Positions 21,300 through 31,640 of a DNA stretch of 64,000 bases are shown one piece after another (position 1 is the stretch's first letter; each line of letters starts with the position of its first letter). The notes beneath the pieces are model-generated. The model was not told where the DNA came from. It did no database searches and saw only the letters and a program-made list of their open reading frames with translations. The stretch comes from Piezodorus guildinii (lineage: Eukaryota > Arthropoda > Insecta > Hemiptera > Pentatomidae), in assembly GCA_023052935.1 (NCBI GenBank), contig CM041293.1, positions 177,683,600-177,747,599 of the forward strand. Direction: 5' to 3'. Made by a program: the position numbers and the translations under genes.

Positions 21300-21829
21300 T
21301 AAATGAATATCAAGGGAAAAATGGTTTATATTGAGATTGTTCTCAATATAAATTGAACACTTGAAAAGTCTAATAGCCATGATAGGTCATAATAAGAGTG
21401 ACAGAGAATAGAAAGTAAAATAAAAGAAGGTTGTGCCTGACCTCTCCACAAAATACTTAACAATTAAAAGTTTTACTTTGTGAAAATGATGGTGTAGAAG
21501 CTCAGGCATATTTATTAACTACTAGCTGACCCGACAGATGATGTCCTGTCTTAACTATGGCAGAAAGCAGAATTCATTTATATATGAAGGGTCCACGGAA
21601 GAAAGGGAGAGAGTAAATTTGTTTCTGAATTGTAGTTATATATATAATTGTTCGTCTAGTTAATTAGAATATGATGGTGAAAAGAAACGCTAGACAAAAA
21701 GAAAAAGGACATAAAAAAAATTGAAGAAAAATGATAAAACATACTTAAGTAATTAAAGATCCAAACCTAAAAACTCTTTTTTCTCGGAAAGCAACTCAAA
21801 ATGACATCCCTCCTTTCTTCTGTGGACTC

Positions 21830-21903
<74 letters not shown>

Positions 21904-22098
21904 TATATATTAAAATATATATCCGTAATTTATGATTAAAAGAATTTAATAAAATTTAGGTTAATAGTAACTAGTCCAGTTGCACTGTTAATACTAACTT
22001 TATTTTATCATTTACATGAATGGATCGATTAAATCGATTACAATTAACGAGATTTAACTTATATCGCATATATACTTAACACTTATATCTCTCTCTCT

Positions 22099-22184
<86 letters not shown>

Positions 22185-23125
22185 GAGAGAATTATTACCA
22201 TAGAAAATCATTGTAACTTTTCTTTTTTTTTTTTCTTTTATAATGATCAACTCCTGACTGTTATAAAAGCTAAGAAAGAATGAGTGAAATCGGTCTAGCT
22301 GTTCCTGTGTGATGCGATGGCCAAGGAAAAAGGGGATTAATTTTTATATGTATAGCTAGAGAGATTATTATTACCTTAGAAAATTAAAGAAAACCTAATG
22401 ACCAGGGCTAGGATTTTCATGTAATTAAAAATGCCAAACATGTAAACATAATGTGCTTATTTTTAAAAAATATATTCTTTTAAGAAAAAAATCAATTAAC
22501 TCAATATTCACTTAATTAAAACTCATTTTACTCTCAGGGTATGGTATGGGTTCTTGACAATCAGGCACATAATCTTTTATATAACTTTTTAATCATAATA
22601 ATAACTTACAAAATAATACAAACAATATGCAGGCTAACTATAATTATTCTCCATGTTCAGACAGCAGCTCCTACCTCCCTCAGGTCCCCACTCAAAACTA
22701 ACTGACTGACCAGGTATAAAGATACCTGTGTATAAAGTGACCTTTTTTCTTAGCATCCAAAATGGATGCTGTGTTTGTAAACAAACAACCAAACAGGAGC
22801 TGTTATGTAATTTTCACTTTTATCCTATTGTTAGCCTGCCTAACACAATAATCAATAATAAATAATTAACTACAATAATTATAAAAAATGGGTATATTAC
22901 AATGTATTGATTTTGATACAAATATGGAAATAATAATGTAAAATTAGTGAAATATGTAAACAGTAAATATCCTTCTAAAACAGTCTATACTCTCATTTTT
23001 TTATTACAATAAACAAACGGTTTTATTTTAAACATACAAAATACAAAAGCAACAAACGTTTTAATCACTGTAAAGAAAACCGTTTGAAACTAATGGCATT
23101 TTCTAAATTTCAAATGTAAAACTAC
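21300..23125. repeat. Intron 3 with (TA)n and (CT)n(TA)n(GA)n microsatellites
   Basis: A TA tract occupies about 21833-21898. A compound tract at about 22089-22178 reads (CT)n, then (TA)n, then (GA)n; since CT and GA arms are complementary and TA is self-complementary, the whole tract can fold on itself. The hairpin AGCATCCAAAATGGATGCT lies near 22754. No gene or other element recognised. Confidence 0.7.
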
Positions 23126-23129
23126 GTAA

Positions 23130-23600
23130 ATTGGACCTTAGTACCGACCAAATTTATATTTTCTCCTATTTTTGTTGGAGTTCCTTGATATACTCGTATA
23201 TCTTGAATGTAATTTTTTCAAGATGGATTCATCAGACATTTTTTTCGATGTACTTTTCCAAAAAGAATTTAAGAGACAGATTATTAAATTTGCTTAACGG
23301 GATGTCAGCCAGCACAAACGCTGGGCATAAATCTTTATAGAAGGTAGGCTTACTGTCTCCGCTTGAGGTAGATAGTGTGATTAAATTTTGCTTCAATTTG
23401 GACTTTTTCTCTTTGTTCGATTTGTGAGATCCTGTGCCAATGTGTTGGGTCACTTGGAATCGTTGCCTAGTGGACACAGCTTTCTCACTGCAAGAACAAT
23501 ATAGAATGTCTCTAGCACTTTTGAATATTTCGTTTAGAAACTAGCGAAGATATTTTAAAACTCGTTCTTTGTTGTTTTTTTTGCAACTTTTCCCATTCCG
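23130..23600 (-). pseudogene. hAT-type transposase N-terminal remnant
   Basis: The minus-strand frame (82 codons from 23477, but open upstream without Met to about 23520) contains DILYCSCSEKAVSTRQRFQV, then QHIGTGSHKS, and later FYKDLCPAFVLADIPLSKFN with FLEKY. The C-x2-C and H-x5-H arrangement resembles the BED-like zinc finger of hAT-type transposon proteins, and the DLC.AF..A.IPL.K.N..FLEKY block is familiar from the following helical segment. The catalytic RNase H-like and dimerisation domains are absent. Low-GC context and lack of the rest indicate a fragment. Confidence 0.5.
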
Positions 23601-23604
23601 ACAA

Positions 23605-24487
23605 AATGAACAAGGAATAAATGACAAAATATAATTTTCAGCACTTTGCAACTCACAGATGAACACTAAATAACAAATAGGTTTGGTTCTGTTTATTCAG
23701 AGCCAAAATCAAGGGAGATGGAATCTCAAAATTGTTTTGTAGGTTTTGGTTCTAAGAAACAATTAACGCAGCTGTTATAGAAGGGCCAATTCTGGTGAAA
23801 TATCTTCTTCATGCACTTGTAATTCAGATTTGTTACAAAGAAATATGAAAATTTAAAAATGAACAAATATGGAGTAAAATATGTAAAAATTCGGAAAGTA
23901 TGTAAGAAATTTGTAAATTTAAATTGGCTTAATTTGATCCCAATTGCGTTAAAACATATACTATGAGTTGTTACAAGGTGATATTGAAGTCAGGAGCCAA
24001 TATGTATTTACATAGGAATCCTAGCCCTACTAATGGCCATTATAACTTTTATCTTTTTTTTCTTTAGAACTTTTTCCTGACTTGTAAGCACAACAGGGAG
24101 GGGGCTTATAACTATGTAATTAATCTCCTCCTCCCACCCTCTGAACCGACAAAACCCCATGCCAACAGAAAAAGAAAAAACAGAATAATAAGTTGATTTA
24201 ATAATAGATATACAAATTTAAATGTTCTTATGGATAACTATCATATTTTTCCATCAATTTAAAGTTCTGAACATATTTCTAAAATTGAAATTTTGAGATA
24301 ATTTATTTATATGAACAAAAATGATTACAGATAAAATAGAAAAGACATTAAATGAAAATGTTATGCTTTGCAAAGTTTTAATTTGCATGTATTAATCAGA
24401 TATAGATACTTGATAATAAAAATATTCAGATAGATAAATATATTTATTTATTTATATTATTATTATATTTATATTATTTGGTTCCAG
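23605..24487. other. AT-rich intron sequence, nothing recognised
   Basis: End of intron 3. No repeat ends or frames recognised before the TTTGGTTCCAG acceptor. Confidence 0.5.
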
Positions 24488-24585
24488 ACTCCTAGTAAGG
24501 AAAATATAGAGACCCTATCTGCTTTGGAAATCGCTGAACAAATGACTTATGTTGACCACCAAATATTTGTGTCTATTCGTAGCGA
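24488..24585 (+). CDS. RasGRF: RasGRF-like, exon D (start of CDC25 domain)
   Basis: The acceptor is GGTTCCAG, the donor GTAAGT at 24586. It reads TPSKENIETLSALEIAEQMT and then YVDHQIFVSIRS plus two bases of a Glu codon. The LSALEIAEQMTxxDHxIF segment is the first helix of the CDC25 catalytic domain and matches the vertebrate pattern ([20 protein letters not shown]) closely. 98 bp; phase 2 end is completed by the next exon. Confidence 0.94.
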
Positions 24586-24987
24586 GTAAGTTGTATAGAT
24601 TATATAAGGATATAAATTTTATCAGACTCTTTTTTTTTTTTTTTTTTTTTTCACTATTTAAATTTCATTGTAATCTTATTCAGGCTTTGTATGAGTGCCA
24701 GTTGTAGGCACCAGATGTGGGACTTTACACTCCTTAACAATTGACAATTAATCTATTTGGTGATATTTAGAAGTTTTATATATTTGCCCATCTACCAATG
24801 TCAATAAACTTAAAAGTTTTTTTATATATATTTTTTTTGTATATGTTTATAAGTTTTTGTATATGTAGTATTTTTCTCCTCATTTTAGTAACCATCCAAT
24901 ATTATTTATTGCCCTTAATTTATTATTATTGGTTCATTCATTCCTTGTAATACTAAGAATATAAAATCATTTCTTATTATTTTTCAG

Positions 24988-25072
24988 GGAGTTTCTCGGC
25001 CAAGCTTGGATGAAAACTGACAAAGCTACCAAAGCTCCTCATATAATTCTCATGACTAGACGGTTTAATGAG
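24988..25072 (+). CDS. RasGRF: RasGRF-like, exon E (CDC25 domain)
   Basis: The acceptor is TATTTTTCAG at 24978-24987, the donor GTAAAA at 25073. It completes Glu and continues EFLGQAWMKTDKATKAPHII and LMTRRFNE. The EEFLGQxWMK block is a CDC25 hallmark. 85 bp; together with exon D it makes 61 codons and ends in phase 0. The following intron 5 is about 12 kb and carries the errantivirus. Confidence 0.94.
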
Positions 25073-25133
25073 GTAAAATTGAAAATACTTTATAACTGAA
25101 CCCTTTTAGAATTATAACTATTTTTTTTTCAGG

Positions 25134-25187
25134 AATAAATTGACAACAATAAAGAAATAACTTATTCTTTATTGTTGTCAATTTATT
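25134..25187. repeat. Perfect 23-bp-stem hairpin in intron 5
   Basis: AATAAATTGACAACAATAAA plus GAA (25134-25156) is exactly complementary to 25165-25187, with an 8-base loop. It begins 62 bp after exon E. An acceptor-like T-run with CAG directly precedes it. Confidence 0.75.
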
Positions 25188-25466
25188 TCAATTATAGAAC
25201 TGCTCTTGTACACATTATCGTGCCGTGCATTTAATATACCATTAGAGCATGAAGCCCTGTCCCCTTAGCAGCTTGGTTTTTAGTGTCTCAATCCGGTACA
25301 CTAAGACCTAGGACACAGCAAATCAATGTTATATTAAACAAACTTTACCAGAAAAATTTCTTGTCCTTTGAGGAGCTGTGAAATCCATTGGTCTGGAGTG
25401 ATCTCTATGGCTTCCAGAAAAGGGAAAATACTTTCTTAGAGTTCTGTGTTTCGGTGAAGTTTTTTC

Positions 25467-25489
25467 AATTCTAATTGTTTGGGGGCCAA
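25467..25489 (-). repeat. LTR/primer-binding-site junction remnant
   Basis: The minus strand reads ATTTAAAATTGGCCCCCAAA then CAATTAGAATTG, i.e. an AAAT LTR end directly followed by a TGGnnCCnnAAC primer-site-like sequence. Similar junctions occur at 56377-56399 and 56530-56553. No element body is recognisable around it. Confidence 0.35.
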
Positions 25490-25736
25490 TTTTAAATAAT
25501 TCGATTTACTGAAAATAGATTTTTTTTTAGTGTGTTGTTGAAATTGGAGCAACAGAAAGGAATTTCTTGTCTATTCAATGAATCGAAGAATGGAATAATA
25601 AAAAAAAAAAAAAAAATAAGTTGAAAAAGATGGTTAAGAACTAGAATCAGTCAAACTAATGAGAATGAGTCAACTGTTTTTGAATTATCTGCTCTCTCTA
25701 TCGACTTCTTCTTGATTTATGCTGCCACCTACAGAG

Positions 25737-26560
25737 TGGTTCGGTTAAAGAAAATTTGTGGACTGTATAAATTTAAAATAATGAAAGTAAACGATGAATA
25801 ACAATACATTTATTAAACTAAAATACATATAAACAAGATACGAAACAAAATTAACCTAATAAAACTGATATAAAAAATATAAAAAACAAAGTTAACCGGG
25901 GTTATCTGTAGCATGGTGGTTAGCATAACAGTCTGGTATGCCCAAGGTCCTGGGTTTGAACCCGCAGGTGACCTTAAGTTAATTGTTCCAATAATGGTCA
26001 AAGATATTCTATATTCACGTAAACGAAGTCCTGTTGAGTGTTGAAGAAAACGACTTGAGGGCAGCTCTTCCTAGTTCCAAGGTGAACGATGAGAAGGAGA
26101 AGAAATACGTTTGCAAACGTTCAGAGTACATTGAGAGAATGATTTGGGTCTATATACGGCACAGTCTCATTACTCAGACACTACCTTAAATACTCGACTC
26201 GCTCGAGTCAGTCATAAAACAATTGAAGTCCAATCGTCTTCTACTGTCTTTCTCTTCAACTGTTTTTCACTTTTGTGGCCAAAACTTTTAATATTTAAAA
26301 TAACTTTTTTAAAAACAAAAATAAATACAAAAAAATTATCTTATGATAAATATCATAAAAATTATGGAGTTTTCTATTTTCGATAAAACAACCATAAAAA
26401 CCTTATCAAGCCATAACATATGGTGTGAGCAGTATTTAACAAACTTTCTAAACATATTTATGATATCTTTACATATTGTACATATTTATGAATCCAGAAA
26501 ATAAAGTTTTGTTTAATCTTTATTTTTTTTCACCAAATGGCCTTTGTATACGCTGAGCTA
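25737..26560 (+). repeat. LTR-like repeat unit 1
   Basis: Starts TGGTTCGGTTAAAG. It contains the block ACATTTATTAAACTAAAATA, a TATA-like CTATATACGG near 26149, an AATAAAG signal at 26501 and ends near TTTTTTTTCACCAAA. The unit is repeated, diverged, directly after (26604-27417 continuing at 34906). TATA box, poly(A) signal and repeat arrangement suggest LTRs, but I see no internal coding part, so this is inference. A SINE2 head is inserted at 25896-25975. Small frames at 26144 and 27002-27266 fall in this repeated sequence. Confidence 0.5.
25896..25975 (+). mobile_element. SINE2 head-only copy with 7-bp duplication
   Basis: An 80-bp tRNA-like head (GTAGCATGGTGGTTAGCATA, GGGTTTGAACCC) flanked by AAGTTAA at 25889-25895 and 25976-25982. 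The body of the SINE is missing. The paralogous unit 2 lacks it, confirming insertion after the duplication. Confidence 0.7.
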
Positions 26561-26603
26561 TCCGTGGAAGAACAGTTCTTTCAAGTGATAACTTAAATTT
26601 TAA

Positions 26604-27417
26604 GGGTGATTCGATTAAAAAACTTAGTGGACTGTATAGATTTATAAAAAATAAAAATAATGGAAGCAAACGACGAATCACAATACATTTATTAAACTAA
26701 AATACATATAAACAATATAAAAAATAAAATTAACCTTATAAAATTGATCTTAGAAAAGATAAGAAACAAAATTAACCTGATTATATACTTGAACAGCTGT
26801 AAGAAAATGTAGGAAACAAAATTAGCTTAATTAAAAATATTTAAGAAAACTTGAGAAACAAACTTAACCTAATTAGATATTTAAAGATGTAAAAAATATA
26901 GGAATCAAAATTAAACAGTTTTAATAAATGATAATTAAGAAATTAAATGTTCCAATAATGGTTATAGATAGGCTATATTCACGTAAAGATGTCCAGTTGA
27001 GTTGAGGATTGAAGAAATCGACCACTGGTGGGCGCTTCCAAGTTCCAAGGGGAACGATGAGAAGAAGAAGAAATACGTTTGCAAACGTTCAAAACTTCTT
27101 GAGAAGAGACTTGGGTCTATATACGGATACGGCACAGCTTCACCGTTCAGAGGCTACCTTAATACTGGACTCGCCTCGAGTCTGTAATAAAACAATTGAA
27201 GTACGATCGTTTTCTACTGTCTTTCTTTTCTACTATTTTCCACTTTCATGGCAAAAACAAATATAACAAAAATAAATACAAAAAAATGATCTTATGACAA
27301 ATATCATAAAAATTATGAAGTTATCTATTTTCGATTAAACATCCATAAAAACCTTATCAGGTCATAACATATGGTGTGAACAGTATGTAACAAACATTCT
27401 ACACATATTTGTACATA
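26604..27417 (+). repeat. LTR-like repeat unit 2, interrupted by errantivirus
   Basis: Diverged copy of 25737-26560 starting TGATTCGATTAAAA, with the same TATA (27118) and downstream blocks. It is interrupted after GTACATA at 27417 by the errantivirus and resumes at 34906 (TTTATGCTTCCAGAAAATAA). Unit 1 retains the uninterrupted site TGTACATATTTATG at 26478-26490. It carries an extra stretch (26760-26940) of short ACAAAATTAACCT-type repeats not seen in unit 1. Confidence 0.5.
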
Positions 27418-27707
27418 ATTTTGGTGTTCGTACTCGTTATTGTAAAAAAAAATATTTTATTTATTCAAAAGTTACAAAATATCGATAATAACACTTTAAA
27501 AGACAATAATGACAATCTTGATAATAACAATATGGCTATACTAGATCTGACATAGATTACGTACCGTAATTACTGCGAGGACTTGAAGAGAGAGAGTGTT
27601 CCCTGGGAGAAGGGACAGGGTATATAAAGGTTAATAGGACTGCTGAATAAGATTCAAGGAATATGGTGTGATCTGCAGGTGCACTATGGCCTCATGGTGG
27701 CGTGACT
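27418..27707 (-). repeat. Errantivirus 3' LTR
   Basis: On the minus strand begins AGTCACGCC and ends CACCAAAAT, the AGT..AAT termini usual for errantiviruses. It contains a TATATA at about 27611-27616 (read as TTTATATACC on the minus strand) and an AATAAA signal (ATTTATTTAA complement near 27456). A purine-rich stretch reading GGACGGAGG on the minus strand (27708-27716) directly precedes it and is the likely polypurine tract. Confidence 0.9.
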
Positions 27708-27747
27708 CCTCCGTCCTTATGAGAGTGAAGCCCACTGAACTCTAAAT

Positions 27748-29385
27748 TTAAGGATTTGGGACGGTTTGTCTATTCTGTAAATATTGAAACCAAGCTCTGG
27801 CTCTGCCATCAAAACATTCAGGTGGTTGAGGATGGGTACTTGGATTATCATTTGAAGGATTAGAACACAGTAATTCCAGTTTACAATACTGACGATAAAG
27901 ATTATAGCATAAAAGATATAAACATATTACATAAAATATATAAGAAATAAATTGGGATACAGTTATATCATAAGGTTCTAATTCTTCTATTTCTATATTA
28001 CTTAAGTCTATTTGTTGTAATTCCTCAAAAGTAAAATTTGTTGATACAATAGTTTTATTATTAACAGAATGATAGGAAATAAAAGGAATATTTACATTGT
28101 CAACATAAGAAAGTGGTACATTTATATTTACAAATTTCTCTTTTTCATTAAGATTAAGGAGGCTAGTAGATGGTAGATGATACATTTGTGTGTTTGTTAC
28201 ACTAGTTGTTACATTGCTAATATTAAAGGTTAAATATTGGTGTAATGTGGGTATAAGTTTGATTATAGGGTTTGTTCTTATTTCTACAGCTTTACAATCA
28301 TTTAATTCTATATTCTTACATAATTCTAAAATACATTTGTCCTTAATCTCTATCATGTCTTTACAGTAATGATGATTATTGAATTTAATACAATTTCCAT
28401 TGTAAAACGAATTTTTAAATCTAATGATTAGTTGTTCTTTAATCTTTAGAGTAATGACTTTATTATTCCTTGTAACTGGATATGACATAGCATAATAAGT
28501 TGTTTTTGGCAATGATTTCAAAGGGATTTTAATAAAATAATAAATTAATCCTGTATCTGATAGGGAACAAAATGTGGAGCTAAGTAACCAGTTTAATTCT
28601 ACATTTTCTGTGATTGGTTCTCCGAACGGTATGTTTAATTGTTCTAGTTCTCTAGTCGTTAATATGCTTGGATGGGTAATTCCTAATTTACATTGTTCTA
28701 AGGAAAATTCTATATCATTTAATTGATTTTCTACTAAATCTAATACGGCTAATAAATCATGATACATTAACTTAGTAAGAGCTAAATCTGTAAAATTATT
28801 TATTTTTTCTATACTATCCTTATATTTATTTAAAACAATTATTTCTTTATTAAGTTTAGATGTTAATTCTTTATTTAATCCTAATCTAACATTTTCATTA
28901 TGCTCTATGTGATACATATTTCTCTCGATTTTATTTAAAATATTATCATACTTTTCTTTGTCATCGGCGTCCATATTGCCGGTGAGCCAACTAATAGCAT
29001 TGCCTAGTCCGTTAATTAAACCTCTTTTTGATCGGTTATTCCGATTTATATTTACAATATGATTAATTTTTTCTAATATCTTGTTATATTTTTGTTCAAT
29101 AATATTATGCAAAGTTTTATATTCATTACTAATTGTTAATACGTCAATGCTAATCTTAAGGGTTTGAATTTCTCTTGTTAAATTTGTAAGATTCTTATAA
29201 TGTAAAAATGTGTACCAATCTTCAATTATAAAAGATGGATTAATTTGTACGATGGATGCTCCTGGTCCGTCAGATAAATCTTGTATTAGCAGGGTCTGTA
29301 TCTGAACCGTAAGCGCTGCGATCAGAAGATACTTGAAACAATTCGTCGTCGAACTCAAAGTCATCTTGGCTGACTCCTGTAACAT
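27748..29385 (-). CDS. env: Errantivirus envelope (F-type fusion glycoprotein)
   Basis: 545 codons without interruption. Known role of the family: membrane fusion glycoprotein related to baculovirus F proteins. Visible features: a hydrophobic signal-like segment at residues 17-35, a furin-type R-x-x-R site at 118-121 followed by a hydrophobic Gly-rich fusion-peptide-like segment, several N-glycosylation sequons, scattered Cys in the ectodomain, a transmembrane helix around 475-500 and a short Pro-rich tail. Its start overlaps the end of pol by 116 bp in another frame; in this group env is usually made from a spliced mRNA, so the true start may differ. Reading frame intactness is seen; whether it is expressed is unknown. 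Confidence 0.88.
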   Translation of the reverse strand: MLQESAKMTLSSTTNCFKYLLIAALTVQIQTLLIQDLSDGPGASIVQINPSFIIEDWYTFLHYKNLTNLTREIQTLKISIDVLTISNEYKTLHNIIEQKYNKILEKINHIVNINRNNRSKRGLINGLGNAISWLTGNMDADDKEKYDNILNKIERNMYHIEHNENVRLGLNKELTSKLNKEIIVLNKYKDSIEKINNFTDLALTKLMYHDLLAVLDLVENQLNDIEFSLEQCKLGITHPSILTTRELEQLNIPFGEPITENVELNWLLSSTFCSLSDTGLIYYFIKIPLKSLPKTTYYAMSYPVTRNNKVITLKIKEQLIIRFKNSFYNGNCIKFNNHHYCKDMIEIKDKCILELCKNIELNDCKAVEIRTNPIIKLIPTLHQYLTFNISNVTTSVTNTQMYHLPSTSLLNLNEKEKFVNINVPLSYVDNVNIPFISYHSVNNKTIVSTNFTFEELQQIDLSNIEIEELEPYDITVSQFISYIFYVICLYLLCYNLYRQYCKLELLCSNPSNDNPSTHPQPPECFDGRARAWFQYLQNRQTVPNP

Positions 29386-31640
29386 TAGACGTTTCTATTT
29401 CTTTTATGACATTCTCAATATCTTCATCAGTTATTTCTGGGTTTTTTTGACTTGTACTAGGTTTATTATTATTATTATTTGATTTCTTTTTCTTAGTGAC
29501 CTTTTTCGGTCGTTTGACTTGATCAGGGTGGAGTTTTTTCTTTCTACCTTTATTTCTATTTTGAAATCTTTTATCAACATACTTTCCTTTTTCGTATTTA
29601 GGATCTATTTTCTTTTTCTGTTGTCTCTTTATATACACATCTTCCGGGATTTCTATGTCTTCTCTATTTTCATTTAACTTGCCTATTTTTCTCTCTTTAT
29701 TTTGTTCTATACCTTTCTTAGTTATTTCGAAAAGCTGCTTCATTTTCCGATGGTACTCATGAACAAGATATTCTTTTATTTCCGGGGATTCATTATAAGT
29801 TTCATTAGTGATACCGAAAGTTATTTCGTTAGGGGTCATTTTAAGATCTTGATTAAGGGAATTATTATATGCTGTCGTTGCTTGCTCTAACTTATCTTCC
29901 TCTTTATCATCTTTGTTTTCTATGTTTATAAGTCTTAAAATTTCTAATAACGAAGAGCTTGCTCGATTAAGCAATCCAAGAGAGTTAGGGTGATTGGGGG
30001 TAGTATAATGTAATTCAATATTTAAGTAGTTTAGAAAATCTTTAAACAAGTTATTGTCGAATTCTCTTCCGTTGTCACATGATATTTTTTGGGGTTTTGG
30101 AAAATATGCTAAATATTTTTTCAATACTTTCATGCTTTCTATGGCATTATAACTCGTTGCGTAATAAGAAAATATTCTTTTGGAAAAAGTATCTACTATT
30201 AAATAAATGTAATAATTACTCATGTGTAAGGTATCAATCATTAAATCTGTAAAGGGTTTCTCAGGTGTGGGAGTAATTTTAAATTTTTGTTTTATAGGTC
30301 TTCTATCGTATTTGCCTTTTCCACATGTGTCACATTTGTTTATAATTTCTGTGATATGATCTTTCATATTGGGCCAATAAAATTTGGTTTTCAAAACTAA
30401 ATATGTTTCATTTATACCTCTGTGGCATGTCTTGGCGATATGATAATCAAGGATAAGTAATTTCTGGTCTTCCGTGTTCTTTACATCTGGCAATAGTTTA
30501 TAATATCTTTTAATTCTATTTGTGGGAAATTTTTCTCTAATGAGTGATGCAACTTTATTAAATAATGCATTATACCAATTATTTTCACTTTCTATAGAAT
30601 CTGATATGGGTGAGCAGTATATGCCGTAAGTTATATTTGGTCTTAAGATTTCTAAAAGTTTTTCTTCTATTTCAAAATCTTTTTCATGATAAGGCCAAGT
30701 AAATTCAATTGTTGTTCTTTGCTTATTATTGAATATTGTTTCGCGTTGAATTTTCGCGTGTCCCTTTTTTATTATTATTTGATTTTTCTCAACATTTACT
30801 GGTCTAGATTTATCATCAACTATTAAGATTCTGTTATCGGAGGATTCTGTGGAGTGCTGCGTTGCTAAAGAAGATATATCATCTTGAATTATTTCTTGGT
30901 GTTCACCATTATTATTTTCTTCTATGTTTTCATCATTATTAATTCCTTCTAAGTTTTCATTGTTAGCTTCTTCTTGGGTTTCTTCTATTCCCATTTCTTG
31001 TAATAAATCTACGATTTCTTGTGAATAGTTATTAGAAGAATTTTCTGTATGAAAAATATCAAATTCTGGTTCTTTTAATTTCCTTTCTTCAATAGGGTAA
31101 CGGGATAAATGATCGGCGACTTTATTAGCCTTTCCTTCAATGTATTTTATGTCATATTCGAAATCTTCTAACAATAATTTCCATCTAATTAATCTGGCGT
31201 TCTGTGTTTTACACGTTCTTAAATATTCTAAAGGTTTGTGATCTGAATATATGAAAAATTTTCTACCGTATAAGTAGGGTCGAAAATGATTGCAAGCCCA
31301 AATAATGGCTAAACATTCCTTTTCCGTTGTTGAGTAATTTTGTTCTGCTTTATTAAGTGTTCTGGATGCAAAACATACAGGGAGTTCTTTTCCATCTTTC
31401 TTCTGTGCTAATACTGCACCAATGGCGAAATTACTTGCGTCAGTTGTTAAGAAAAAGTCCTGATTGAAATCTGGAATTTGCAAAATGGGGCTACTACATA
31501 CAAGTTGTTTCAATTTCTCAAAAGCGTTTTCATATAACTCTGGTTTGATTTCTTTTTGATCTTTTCGAAGACATCTCGTTAATGGGGAAGCTATCTTTGC
31601 GTAATTTGGTATCATTTTCCTATAGAAACCAGTTAATCCT
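29270..31640 (-). CDS. pol: Errantivirus pol, second part (RNase H, integrase)
   Basis: 781 codons from the first Met (31615), with the frame open a few codons further upstream to the break. It opens in the RT connection (MIPNYAKIASPLTR), then RNase H (TDASNFAIGAVLAQ; later YSDHKPLEYL), then integrase: an HHCC zinc domain (H..H..CDTC), first Asp in LMIDTLH, second in ISCDNGREF. The position 36 residues after the second Asp, where the catalytic Glu belongs, is Asn (GLLNRAS). The C-terminus is Lys/Asn-rich. It is separated from the upstream RT part by a one-base shift at 31641-31644. Confidence 0.9.

Noticed and set aside
25816..26001. 62-codon minus-strand frame in LTR-like unit 1
   Set aside because: It runs through the SINE2 head and the repeat and has no domain.
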